A model generated the notes under the pieces. It was not told the DNA's origin, did not search any database, and saw only the letters and a program-made list of their open reading frames with translations. Positions 52,401 through 60,553 of a DNA stretch of 64,000 bases are shown in pieces. Position 1 is the stretch's first letter; the number at the start of each line of letters is the position of its first letter. Location: NCBI GenBank assembly GCA_965220315.1, contig CBDCPP010000001.1, forward strand, positions 1,116,001 to 1,180,000. The letters run 5' to 3'. The position numbers were made by a program, and so were the translations under genes. This DNA is from JAPOXK01 sp965220315 (GTDB lineage: Bacteria > Chloroflexota > Dehalococcoidia > Bin125).

Positions 52401-53810
52401 ATGGACAAACGCCGATTCGGACGAAGGAGGCTGCTTCCCGTCACCATCCTCCTCGTTGTGGCGGCCCTGGCGCTCGCGCTGGCGGCCGCCTGTGGAGGCG
52501 ACGATGACGCCGAGCCCTCAGCGCCGGCGGCCGTGGCTGAGTCCCCAGCGCCGGCGGCCGAAGCTGAGTCCCCAGCGCCGGCGGCCGAAGCTGAGTCCCC
52601 AGCGCCGGCGGCCGAGCCAGAGCCCCCAGCGCCGGAAGCCGAGGTGCAGCGAGCCGAGGTAGACATCGGCATCCTGGGGTCGCAAAGTGGCCCGTGGACG
52701 GTCCTGGGCGAAACCTTGCATTACGGGCTGCAAATGGCAGCAGCGGAGATTAATGCCGGCCATCCCAGCTGTGTTGCCAGCGGGGCCTGCGAGCCCGGCG
52801 GCGGCGTACTCGTGGGAGACACGCTCTACAGCATCAACATCCACGCCCGCGACATTCGCTCCGAAAACGAAGCCACGCTCGCGGCAGCCGAGGAACTGAT
52901 CAACGACGTCGGCGTACAGTACATGTTCGGCCCGGTGCTGGACCCATTCGCGATCCTCGTCCAAGAGCTAACGCAGCCGGAAGGGATCATCCATTTCGGA
53001 TCGCCCAGCATCTTCGCCACCGTCCTCAGCGAGGAATCCGTGGCGCATGGCGGCGAAAAGCACCACCTCTTCAAGACGCTCGTCGCGGATGAAGTCTGGC
53101 AAGCGATCATCGCCAAGGCGACGATCGACAGCTTCCCGGACGCGGCACGGCAGGCGATCTTGATCGGCGACGACGCCAACGGCGAATCGATCTCGCGCGG
53201 CCTCAAGACGGCCTTCGAACTCCTAGACCAAGAAGTGGAAGTGGTCTTCTATCCCCCGGGCGAAACGACGGACTATGCGCCCTTCCTCACGCGCATCAAG
53301 GCGTTCGAGCCCGATGTCGTGCACTTCTACTACAACCCCCCGGAAGAGCAGGCGGCCTTGGAGCAGGCGCTGGAGCTGGACGTAGCACCAGCCTATTCCG
53401 CCGTGAACATCGACCCGCTTGACTTCCAGGAATTCTTCGGGGCCATCGATCAGGACGTCCTGCTGGTATGCGTCCCCGTCTGCGCGGCCGGCTTGACCAG
53501 CCCGGCGATTAAGGATTACTTCGAACGCTACCGGCAACAGGCCGGGGGAGAACTCGGCCCGACCGCCTCGTTCAGTCTGATGATCTACGACTTCCTTCCG
53601 ATGCTGGCGGCAGCCTGGAAGAGTGCCGGGACCGTCGACGACGCGGATGCCGTGGTCGAAGCGCTCGAGACGATCGAATACGACTCAACGATCGGTGTAC
53701 TCAGCTTCGACGAACGCCACATCGTCGATGCGGGGCTCGATTCCTGCCTAGTCAGCGGGGGAGAATTCGAGTGCACCCTGATCACAGAGCGGCCCGGATT
53801 AGGTCGCTAG
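52401..53810 (+). CDS. livK: Substrate-binding lipoprotein of the second importer
   Basis: 469 residues from ATG 'MDKRRFGRRRLLPV' after AAGGAGCG. Arg-rich front, lipoprotein helix 'LALALAAACGGDDD', an Ala/Glu/Ser/Pro linker built of three exact 9-residue units, then a type I periplasmic binding fold: 'DIGILGSQSGPWTVLGETLH', 'VGVQYMFGPVLDPFAILVQE' and 'DVVHFYYNPPEEQAALEQA'. It is only distantly like the first binding protein, so the ligand probably differs. Cys pairs in 'SCVASGACEPG' and 'VCVPVCAAG' suggest disulfides. Followed by a strong hairpin and livM. Confidence 0.88.
   Translation: MDKRRFGRRRLLPVTILLVVAALALALAAACGGDDDAEPSAPAAVAESPAPAAEAESPAPAAEAESPAPAAEPEPPAPEAEVQRAEVDIGILGSQSGPWTVLGETLHYGLQMAAAEINAGHPSCVASGACEPGGGVLVGDTLYSINIHARDIRSENEATLAAAEELINDVGVQYMFGPVLDPFAILVQELTQPEGIIHFGSPSIFATVLSEESVAHGGEKHHLFKTLVADEVWQAIIAKATIDSFPDAARQAILIGDDANGESISRGLKTAFELLDQEVEVVFYPPGETTDYAPFLTRIKAFEPDVVHFYYNPPEEQAALEQALELDVAPAYSAVNIDPLDFQEFFGAIDQDVLLVCVPVCAAGLTSPAIKDYFERYRQQAGGELGPTASFSLMIYDFLPMLAAAWKSAGTVDDADAVVEALETIEYDSTIGVLSFDERHIVDAGLDSCLVSGGEFECTLITERPGLGR
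52536..52616 (+). repeat. Three tandem 27-bp units in the lipoprotein linker
   Basis: Unit begins GCTGAGTCCCCAGCGCCGGC and encodes nine residues (AESPAPAAE). Near-identical at the DNA level, so recent slippage or expansion. It makes a flexible cell-wall spacer and is not a CRISPR. Confidence 0.9.
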
Positions 53811-53854
53811 GGCACACCCGTAACGGCTAAGCCAAGGGGCCAATAGCCGAAGAG

Positions 53855-53899
53855 GCCGCCCGGCGCGCCCGTGGAGCATCTGCGGGCGCGTCGGGCGGC
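53855..53899 (+). terminator. Strong hairpin after the second binding-protein gene
   Basis: Seventeen-base arms GCCGCCCGGCGCGCCCG and CGGGCGCGTCGGGCGGC pair with one G-T wobble around an 11-base loop, followed by a short 'CTTTC'. It starts 44 bases after the stop. It overlaps the longest possible livM start, which argues for a downstream start. Confidence 0.6.
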
Positions 53900-53939
53900 G
53901 CTTTCATCCCGCTGCAAGAGAGGGCAGGGACAGCTAGCG

Positions 53940-55058
53940 TTGCGGCTCACAGACCTCGGACAGCGTCTCACCCAGCAAGGCCGGGGTTGGCGCGGCATCT
54001 TGCAAAAAGACCTCGCCGCGACTTCGTGGGAGCAGCGCATCCTCCTAGTCGCTGTACCCACGCTTCTGATCCTGGCGCCCTGGATCCTTGGCTCCAACCG
54101 TCTCATCACGGTCGCCAACACAGCAGGGATCAACGCCATCGCTCTCTATGGCTTGGCACTTCTCTACGGACAACTGGGATACCTCTCACTGGCGCACGCG
54201 GCACTACTTGGGGTGGGCGCCTACACCGGCGGCATCCTCATGGATCACATAATCTTCGAGGGGGGAGCGCCCGTCCCCGAACCTTTCCCGAATACCGACT
54301 GGGCCACGTGGGCCGTGATCCCGTTAGCCGCGATCACGGCCGCGATCGCCGCGGGTCTGCTCGGATTCACCGCCCGGCGTGTGAGCGGCTATCACTTCGT
54401 GATCCTCACGTTCGCATTCGGCGCGCTGCTACCCATTGTCCTCAAGAATTGGTGGATCAGCGGTCGCAACGAAGGAATCCTGTTGCGCGATCCACCCACG
54501 CCCCTGGGTTCACTGAGCTTCGACGGAGCGCGGGACTTTTACTTCCTGGTCCTCGCCTTCGTGTTCCTGGCCATGATCGCCTACTACCTCATTGTCAGAT
54601 CCTCCTTCGGACGAACGCTACGTGGCATTCGGGAGAACGAAATGCTGGCAGGAGCGGTCGGGATCAACACCGCTTCGTGCAAGATCACCATCTTCGCGAT
54701 CAGCGGTGCGTTCGCCGGCGTAGCGGGCGTTCTATTCATCCACCACTTCAAATCGGTGAATCCGCCGCAGTTCGGCGGCATTGAGGGCGTCTTCTTCGCG
54801 CTGATGCTGCTCTTAGGCGGGCCGCGGTGGCTGCTGGGCCCGCTCGTCGGAGCAGCATTGATCCGATTCCTTCCCGAAATCACGGAGGGGATCGGCCTTG
54901 GGATCAACCCCCTCCAGCTTCAGGAGGTGTTTGGAGCACTCCTCATAGTGGTGATCCTCTTTCTCCCAGGCGGCCTGGTGCCGGGAGTAGCCCTCGCCTA
55001 CACGCGCCTCAAGCATGCCGTGCGCAGCCATGCAGGCTATCTCGTCTTCCACCCCTAG
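53940..55058 (+). CDS. livM: Second LivM-like permease
   Basis: 372 residues from a TTG ('LRLTDLGQRLTQQ') with AGGGA upstream; a GTG 69 bases earlier lies inside the terminator hairpin, so I prefer the TTG. About nine membrane segments: 'IALYGLALLYGQLGYLSLAH', 'AALLGVGAYTGGIL', then the LivM loop 'RSSFGRTLRGIRENEMLAGA' and 'VGINTASCKITIFAISG'. The tail 'ILFLPGGLVPGVALAYTR' is typical. It completes the second importer with LivH, LivG, LivF and the lipoprotein. Confidence 0.88.
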   Translation: MRLTDLGQRLTQQGRGWRGILQKDLAATSWEQRILLVAVPTLLILAPWILGSNRLITVANTAGINAIALYGLALLYGQLGYLSLAHAALLGVGAYTGGILMDHIIFEGGAPVPEPFPNTDWATWAVIPLAAITAAIAAGLLGFTARRVSGYHFVILTFAFGALLPIVLKNWWISGRNEGILLRDPPTPLGSLSFDGARDFYFLVLAFVFLAMIAYYLIVRSSFGRTLRGIRENEMLAGAVGINTASCKITIFAISGAFAGVAGVLFIHHFKSVNPPQFGGIEGVFFALMLLLGGPRWLLGPLVGAALIRFLPEITEGIGLGINPLQLQEVFGALLIVVILFLPGGLVPGVALAYTRLKHAVRSHAGYLVFHP

Positions 55059-55101
55059 CGAGGGCGGCGCGGCGCCGTCGCTTCGGTGCCGCAGTGGCGG
55101 A

Positions 55102-55755
55102 TCAGCGGCCCGGGCCGTCAAGCGCCGACGGGTCGCGCCACATGAGCCATTGCAGCGGACCATCCTTCGGCATCTGCAACGCCTCGGTGACGCGGAAGCC
55201 GTTGCGTTCGTAGAGAGGAATGTTGCGGCTGGCCGTGCAGACCAGATAGCCGGGAATGCCCTCACGGTCGCAGCGCTCCAAAACCGGCCGCATGAGGGCC
55301 GTGCCGATGCCTCGGCCCTGCTGACCGGATAAGACGCCGATTGCGAGCAGGTAGTAGTGGGGCGTATGGGGATGGCGTGCATCGAGCATGCGGAGACTCC
55401 GCCAAACAGCGGGAAAGTGGCGCCAGCCAGCCACACGCGCGAACAGTCGCATCGCACCCAGCATTCCGCGCAGGCCGGGAGCGGGCACGTTCGGCGGATC
55501 CCAGAGCGCTACGCCCGTACCGTCCTCCGTCACGTACACGGAGCCCAGCGGTACGTCTTGCTTGAGTGAGTACGTGAACATCTCTTCGATAACGGCACCG
55601 CGCTTGCCGTCCTTCCTCGCCCACCAATCGACCAGCGGATCGCGGTCAAAGGCCCGGGCCAGAATCGTGGCGAGCTTCGGAATCTCGCTAGTGGTCGCGA
55701 CACGCACCTGTGGCACGCCCGAAGGTTCGTGGCCAGGATCCATACCGGACACCAT
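55102..55755 (-). CDS. GNAT-family N-acetyltransferase
   Basis: 217 residues. Acetyl-CoA-binding motif A is 'YLLAIGVLSGQQGRGIGTAL' with Q-x-x-G-x-G/A; motif B is 'NIPLYERNGFRVTEALQMP'. The N-terminal ~90 residues have 'ILARAFDRDPLVDWWARKDG', common in GNATs of the small-molecule detoxification type. It converges on livM with 43 bp between ends. Three bases downstream of the VOC gene, so probably one operon with it. Substrate unknown. Confidence 0.88.
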   Translation of the reverse strand: MVSGMDPGHEPSGVPQVRVATTSEIPKLATILARAFDRDPLVDWWARKDGKRGAVIEEMFTYSLKQDVPLGSVYVTEDGTGVALWDPPNVPAPGLRGMLGAMRLFARVAGWRHFPAVWRSLRMLDARHPHTPHYYLLAIGVLSGQQGRGIGTALMRPVLERCDREGIPGYLVCTASRNIPLYERNGFRVTEALQMPKDGPLQWLMWRDPSALDGPGR

Positions 55756-55758
55756 GAA

Positions 55759-56166
55759 TCAGCGGAGGTCGTAGCGGGCGACGATCTCGACTTCGTTGCC
55801 GTCAGGGTCGTCGATATAGAAGGCCTGTACGGGCAGGAAAGGATGCTCCCCTTCACGCACTTCCAAGCCAAGACCACTGATGCGCGCTTTCTCAGCTTCA
55901 AAATCCCCTGCTGCAACTTCGAGACCGATATGGTGAAGGTCGCGCTGGGATTTCGCGCTGCCGGCGGCGGTGACACCCTCGGGCCGTGGAACAAGGACGA
56001 TCTGGTGGGGAACACCCGTACCGTGACTGCCGACCCGCAGGAACTTGCCGGGCAGCTCGGGAGGCGAGAAAACCTGTAGCCCAAGCACACCGCGATAGAA
56101 GGCCAGCGACTTTTTCACATCGCTGACGAAGAGCACCACTTCCGCCAACCCGACGATTCCAGACAT
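55759..56166 (-). CDS. VOC (glyoxalase/extradiol dioxygenase-like) protein
   Basis: 135 residues from ATG 'MSGIVGLAEVVLFVSDVKKS' with GGAGGGA upstream. Two beta-alpha-beta-beta-beta modules: 'LAFYRGVLGLQVFSPPELPG' and 'HHIGLEVAAGDFEAEKARIS', with 'FYIDDPDGNEVEIVARYDL' at the end. His-Glu metal ligands of the fold are present ('HHIG', 'NEVEI'). VOC members include glyoxalases, dioxygenases and resistance proteins; the exact reaction is not deducible. Confidence 0.85.
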   Translation of the reverse strand: MSGIVGLAEVVLFVSDVKKSLAFYRGVLGLQVFSPPELPGKFLRVGSHGTGVPHQIVLVPRPEGVTAAGSAKSQRDLHHIGLEVAAGDFEAEKARISGLGLEVREGEHPFLPVQAFYIDDPDGNEVEIVARYDLR

Positions 56167-56217
56167 CGCGTCCCTCCATCCCAAGGCGCAGTCTGCAGTC
56201 TACTAGCCCGGTTTCGT

Positions 56218-57099
56218 TCAGTTGGCGAGGAAGGCGCGCACCTCGTGAACGAATAGATCCAACTGATCATGATGGACCCAGTGCCCGGCGTTATCGACGT
56301 CAAGCACCCGCGCGTCCTGGAACACTTTGGCGCGGTCGACGACCTTGCCGCCGTCGCCGCGACTCTCTCCTCCTTCGATCAAGAGAGTGGGGCACGTGAT
56401 GCGGCTCCACAGCTCCCGTGCCTCTGTTTCCCTGAAGAGCCGTGGAGAAAAGGCGTGCTCGTAATTATCGAATTTCCAGGTGTACGTGCCGTCCTCGTTC
56501 TGATTGACCCCGTGGACGGTGAGGTGGCGTGCCTGTGCTGGCGTGAGACGCTTGTTGGCTTCCTGCATTCGCTGCACGGCCGCCTCAATGGTCGGATAGC
56601 GGCGGGGGATCCGGCCCGCCATGCCGCGCAGCATCTCGATCCACTCACGCATGCGGGCGGCGGCGGGCTGAGCGGAGCGTTTCCCAATCCACTCCATCGG
56701 GAGCATCAAGCCTTCAACGGCAACCAGCTTCTGCACAGTCTCTGGATAAGTCCCCGCATATTGGAGGGCGATCGCGCCGCCGAGAGAGTGCGCGATGATC
56801 CGAACCGGCGCCAGCTGCTTCTGGTGGATCAACTGGGCAAGATCATAGACATAGTCCTCGAGCGTGTAGGCAGCACCCAATACCCACTGCGAGTCGCCGT
56901 GCCCACGCAGATCGGGCGCGATCACGTGGTAGTCATCACGCAGATCCTGAGCGGTCCAGTCCCAGCTGCGGCAGTGGTCGCGGCCACCGTGCAGCATGAT
57001 CAACGCAGGCGCGGCATCATTCCCCCAGTCGACGTAGTGCAGCCGCAGACGTTGCGAGAAGTACACATGCGACGTTGGCCCCGGTACCGCAGCCGGCAT
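56218..57099 (-). CDS. Alpha/beta-hydrolase
   Basis: 293 residues. 'LIMLHGGRDHCRSWDWTAQD' forms the oxyanion loop, 'VIAPDLRGHGDSQW' the second strand, 'IIAHSLGGAIALQYAG' the nucleophile elbow with Ser, and 'NAGHWVHHDQLDLFV' the catalytic His. The fold is of the esterase/C-C-hydrolase/dehalogenase group. A helical cap is at ~140-220. In this cluster it would hydrolyse an ester, lactone or C-C bond (inference). Same strand as the VOC, GNAT and dehydrogenase genes, consistent with an operon starting at the dehydrogenase. Confidence 0.88.
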   Translation of the reverse strand: MPAAVPGPTSHVYFSQRLRLHYVDWGNDAAPALIMLHGGRDHCRSWDWTAQDLRDDYHVIAPDLRGHGDSQWVLGAAYTLEDYVYDLAQLIHQKQLAPVRIIAHSLGGAIALQYAGTYPETVQKLVAVEGLMLPMEWIGKRSAQPAAARMREWIEMLRGMAGRIPRRYPTIEAAVQRMQEANKRLTPAQARHLTVHGVNQNEDGTYTWKFDNYEHAFSPRLFRETEARELWSRITCPTLLIEGGESRGDGGKVVDRAKVFQDARVLDVDNAGHWVHHDQLDLFVHEVRAFLAN

Positions 57100-57125
57100 G
57101 GGCTAGCGTCCTGGTCCGGCGGCGC

Positions 57126-58586
57126 TCAAAACCATCGTGAAATGGTCACCTTGGTACTCGTGTAGAAATAGATGGCATCCATACCCGTAGCGTGCAGATC
57201 GCCGTAGAAGGACTCCTTGTGCCCGCCAAACGGGAAAAAGGCCATGGGAGCCGCCACGCCGATGTTGATGCCCAACATGCCCGCGCCTGCCCGTCGGCGG
57301 AACTCGCGCGCATTCTTGCCGCTGCTCGTAAAGATGCTGGCCATGTTGCCGTAGGTGCTGCGATTCAACACCTGGATCGCTTCATCGATGTCGGCCGCGC
57401 GGACCACCGCGAGGACAGGACCGAACAGCTCATCGCGCCAGAGCCTCATATCCGGGGTGACGCTGTCAAAAACAGTAGGCCCTAGGAAGAAGCCCTCGGC
57501 TGGCCCAGCGCCGCGGCCGTCCGAGACGAGCTTGGCTCCCTGCCCGCCGGCTTCGTCGATATAGCCGAGCAGCTCTTGACGCCTCTCGTCGCGGATCACT
57601 GGTCCCATCTCGCTTTGGGGGTCCGAGCCGCGTCCGACCTGTAACGCCTCGGCTCGGTCGACGATCTGCCGCACCATCTCATCGCCCACCGCACCCACTC
57701 CAACCGCCACGCTCCCCGCTAAGCAACGTTGTCCGGCGGCGCCGAAGGCAGAGGAGACAAGGGCCGGAATCGACTGCTCGATATCGGCATCATCCATCAC
57801 AACGATATGATTCTTGGCGCCGCCGAGCGCCTGTACCCGCTTGCCGTGGACAGCCGACTCCCGGTAGATGTAGCGCGCCACTCCAGCCGATCCGACGAAC
57901 GAGACCGCAGCAACATCCGGGTGAGAGATCAGCGCGTTCACGGAATCGTTCGCGCCGTGAACGATGTTGAACACGCCAGGCGGTAGCCCTGCCTCCTCAA
58001 GCAATTCCCCGATGCGCACGGCGGAGAGCGGTGTGCGTTGTGACGGCTTGAGGACGAAAGTGTTCCCGCACACGAGCGCAACAGGGATCATCCAAAGCGG
58101 CACCATGTTCGGAAAGTTGAAGGGCGTGATCCCCACCACTACCCCAACAGGAAAGCGCCTGATCTCCGAATCGATCCCGGCGGCGATCTGGTCCAGATTG
58201 GTACCCATCAAGAGCGTTGGGGCGCCACAGGCGAAGTCGACAACCTCAACGCCGCGGCGTACTTCGCCCGCGGCTTCCGCAAGCGTCTTGCCGTTCTCCT
58301 GCGTGACAAGCGCCGCCAACTCGTCCTCACACTCCTCCAGCAAGCGCTTAAAACGGAACATCACCTGCGCCCGCTGGGGGACCGGCGTTTCGCTCCAGGA
58401 AACAAGTGCGTCCTTAGCCGCCGCCACGGCCGCCTCAATTTCTTCCGCCGAAGAGTAAGGAAGGCGTGCGATCGTTTCGCCGCTGCCCGGGTCGGGAATC
58501 TCGTCGACCGTTGAAGTGGAAGCCGGTTTCCAACGCCCGCCGATCAACGCGGGCACCAGTTCGGTGGAAGCGGTCGCGTGAGCCAT
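57126..58586 (-). CDS. mmsA: Acylating methylmalonate-semialdehyde dehydrogenase
   Basis: 486 residues from ATG 'MAHATASTELVPALIGGRW' with GAGGGG upstream; an earlier ATG lacks a site. Aldehyde dehydrogenase with MmsA features: 'GVVVGITPFNFPNMVPLWMI', 'ALGGAKNHIVVMDDADIEQ' and the catalytic Cys in 'AAGQRCLAGSVAVGVG', ending 'GHKESFYGDLHATGMDAIYF', the CoA-acylating subgroup's conserved end. It converts (methyl)malonate semialdehyde to propionyl- or acetyl-CoA with NAD and CoA, the last step of valine, inositol or beta-alanine breakdown. It delivers the pathway product to central metabolism. Confidence 0.9.
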   Translation of the reverse strand: MAHATASTELVPALIGGRWKPASTSTVDEIPDPGSGETIARLPYSSAEEIEAAVAAAKDALVSWSETPVPQRAQVMFRFKRLLEECEDELAALVTQENGKTLAEAAGEVRRGVEVVDFACGAPTLLMGTNLDQIAAGIDSEIRRFPVGVVVGITPFNFPNMVPLWMIPVALVCGNTFVLKPSQRTPLSAVRIGELLEEAGLPPGVFNIVHGANDSVNALISHPDVAAVSFVGSAGVARYIYRESAVHGKRVQALGGAKNHIVVMDDADIEQSIPALVSSAFGAAGQRCLAGSVAVGVGAVGDEMVRQIVDRAEALQVGRGSDPQSEMGPVIRDERRQELLGYIDEAGGQGAKLVSDGRGAGPAEGFFLGPTVFDSVTPDMRLWRDELFGPVLAVVRAADIDEAIQVLNRSTYGNMASIFTSSGKNAREFRRRAGAGMLGINIGVAAPMAFFPFGGHKESFYGDLHATGMDAIYFYTSTKVTISRWF

Positions 58587-58686
58587 AACGCACCCCTCGC
58601 GGCGCGCGATCACAGAGTCGGTGCGGTCCATCGGAACCGCTGGACCATGTAGAGCGCCAGAGGCCCTAGGATAGACCAGCCGCCCG

Positions 58687-58705
58687 GCTATCGCTCCGCG
58701 ATAGC
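58687..58705. promoter_or_regulatory. Perfect inverted repeat in the mmsA / amidase divergent region
   Basis: GCTATCGC TCC GCGATAGC, 8-bp arms with a 3-base spacer, midway between divergent genes. A plausible operator for a dimeric regulator; no regulator gene is nearby. Confidence 0.4.
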
Positions 58706-58729
58706 TGCTCGCCTAGGAAGGGCGATGCG

Positions 58730-58876
58730 ATGAAACAACGTTCCCAGATCCACTGCATACGCTTCCACACCAAATTGGATCGCTCAACCAGGACGACGGC
58801 TGATGGGAGTGAGTCCGTGCTGTCGCGCGCGACGACCGGTCGCGAGTTCTCGGTCGTCTTCCTGGTGATCGCGTGA
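58730..58876 (+). CDS. Possible 48-residue leader peptide frame
   Basis: ATG 'MKQRSQIHCIRFHTKLDRS' after AGGAAGGG, ending in TGA that overlaps the GTG of the next gene (GTGA). Ribosome-binding site and overlap favour translation; the composition is unremarkable and there is no homologue I know. It could serve only to couple translation. Confidence 0.25.
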   Translation: MKQRSQIHCIRFHTKLDRSTRTTADGSESVLSRATTGREFSVVFLVIA

Positions 58877-59088
58877 CCTCCGACACCCTATCGGCCAATA
58901 CCGAAGTTCTGGCAGCGCTGCGCGCGGTCGCGCGGGCGGCAGAGATCGAAATCGACGCCGACGCTTTGGAGGCGATCGCGCCGACCGTCGTGGCGCTGCT
59001 CGCGCGGCCGCTCAACGCCGCGTCACATGAGCTGGCCGAAACCGAGCCCGCGTTCGGCTTGCAGATCCGTATCGAGCGTGATGCCTGA
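58873..59088 (+). CDS. AtzG-like small amidase subunit
   Basis: 71 residues starting at a GTG. 'VLAALRAVARAAEIEIDADA' and 'LEAIAPTVVALLARPLNAAS' fit the GatC/AtzG-type helical wrapper (DUF4089-like), usually 65-75 residues and encoded just before its amidase. It overlaps the amidase start by eight bases, so the two products are made together. AtzG stabilises AtzE in cyanuric acid breakdown; here it is assigned by size, position and pattern, not by firm homology. Confidence 0.6.
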   Translation: MTSDTLSANTEVLAALRAVARAAEIEIDADALEAIAPTVVALLARPLNAASHELAETEPAFGLQIRIERDA

Positions 59089-60454
59089 GCCTTGCGCGCT
59101 CACGATCCGCGAGGCAGGCGCGGCGCTACGGAACGGGACGCTCTCGGCCATCGCACTGACTGAGTCGGTGCTCGCTCGGATCGAAGCGACCGAGCCAGCG
59201 CTCAACGCCTATATCACCATCACCGCAGAGCGCGCGCGTGCGGCGGCGGCCCGCGCCGATGCCGAGCTTCAGGCCGGCCGCGACCGGGGACCGCTGCACG
59301 GCATCCCCTTCGCGCTCAAGGACCTCTACGACACTGCCGGTATCCACACCACGGCGGGTTCGAGCTTCCTGCGCGAACGCGTTCCTGACGAGAACGCTTT
59401 TGTGGTAACGAAGCTGAACGAAGCCGGAATCGTGCTCACCGGCAAGCTCAACTTGCACGAGTTTGCTTTTGGGAGCAGCAGTCTCAACCCGCACTACGGC
59501 GATGTACGTAACCCTTGGGATCCGGAGCGGATCACGGGGGGAAGCAGTGGCGGCTGCGGGGCCGCGATCGTTGTAGGATCGTGTCTAGGGACGCTGGGTA
59601 CGGATACCGGTGGCTCGATCCGAATCCCTGCATCGTTATGTGGAGTCGTCGGCCTCATGCCGACCTACGGGCGAGTAAGCCGACGCGGAGTACTGCCGCT
59701 CTCTTGGACACTCGACCACGTAGGGCCACTAGCGAGAACAGTCGAGGACGCGGCGCTAATCCTGAACGCCATCGCCGGCCACGATCCAGCGGATCCTGGC
59801 AGCGCTGATTTACCGACTGACGACTACACGAGCGAGCTTGACCGAGGCCTCGCTGGCATGCGCGTGGGTATCCCACGCGATCCGTTTTGGCTGGAGTGCC
59901 ACGACGATGTCGCGGCAGCCTGCGAAGGAGCGCTGGAGAAGCTCCAAGACCTTGGTGCCACGCTGGTGACGGTCGCACTGCCTCTTGAGGCAGCAGCAGG
60001 CCGGCTGAGCATCATCTGGGCGGAGGGCGCTGCCTACCACCACGAGCGGCTACGTGAAGCTCCAGAGCGCTTCGGCGAGGACGTGCGCACGGCGCTCGAG
60101 GGTGGGCGCGCGGTTCCCGCTGTCAACTACATCAACGATCAGCGCCTGCGCCGCAAGCTCATTGAAGAAACGAGCGCGGTTCTGCAGGAAGTCGATGTGC
60201 TCGTCTCACCGACCACTCCGGCGACGGCGCCGCCGCTGAGCGCGGGCGACCCTCAGCGGCTCATGGCCCGCTACACCTTCCGCTACGACGTGACCGGCAT
60301 CCCAGCGCTGAGCTTACCCTGTGGCTTCGACGCGAACGGTCTCCCGATCGGCTTGATGATCGGCGCGCGCCACTTCGATGAGGTGACGTTGTGCCGAGTC
60401 GCGCACGCCTACGAACAGGCAACCGTCTGGCACACGCGGCGGCCGGCGATGTAG
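59081..60454 (+). CDS. Amidase-signature family hydrolase (AtzE/GatA-like)
   Basis: 457 residues from ATG 'MPEPCALTIREAGAALRNG'. All three catalytic residues are visible: Lys80 in 'GIPFALKDLYDTAG', cis-Ser155 in 'ITGGSSGGCGAA' and nucleophile Ser179 in 'GTDTGGSIRIPAS'. Similar to GatA, AtzE and allophanate-type amidases. It hydrolyses an amide to acid and ammonia in the cytoplasm. Coupled to the small subunit upstream; there is no GatB, so it is not a tRNA amidotransferase. The presence of importers and oxidoreductases suggests amide or lactam catabolism (inference). Confidence 0.88.
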   Translation: MPEPCALTIREAGAALRNGTLSAIALTESVLARIEATEPALNAYITITAERARAAAARADAELQAGRDRGPLHGIPFALKDLYDTAGIHTTAGSSFLRERVPDENAFVVTKLNEAGIVLTGKLNLHEFAFGSSSLNPHYGDVRNPWDPERITGGSSGGCGAAIVVGSCLGTLGTDTGGSIRIPASLCGVVGLMPTYGRVSRRGVLPLSWTLDHVGPLARTVEDAALILNAIAGHDPADPGSADLPTDDYTSELDRGLAGMRVGIPRDPFWLECHDDVAAACEGALEKLQDLGATLVTVALPLEAAAGRLSIIWAEGAAYHHERLREAPERFGEDVRTALEGGRAVPAVNYINDQRLRRKLIEETSAVLQEVDVLVSPTTPATAPPLSAGDPQRLMARYTFRYDVTGIPALSLPCGFDANGLPIGLMIGARHFDEVTLCRVAHAYEQATVWHTRRPAM

Positions 60455-60553
60455 ACGGACGCGACCAGTGGGGCGCTGCCTCTAGGCACGCTCGAGTGCA
60501 TCGCCGCCGGACATCGGCGCAAGGCGCTACCGAGAGGTTCTCGCCGGGAGGAA

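Noticed and set aside
52536..52616. 27-bp tandem repeats as a CRISPR array
   Set aside because: The repeats are contiguous without spacers and encode the lipoprotein linker in frame.
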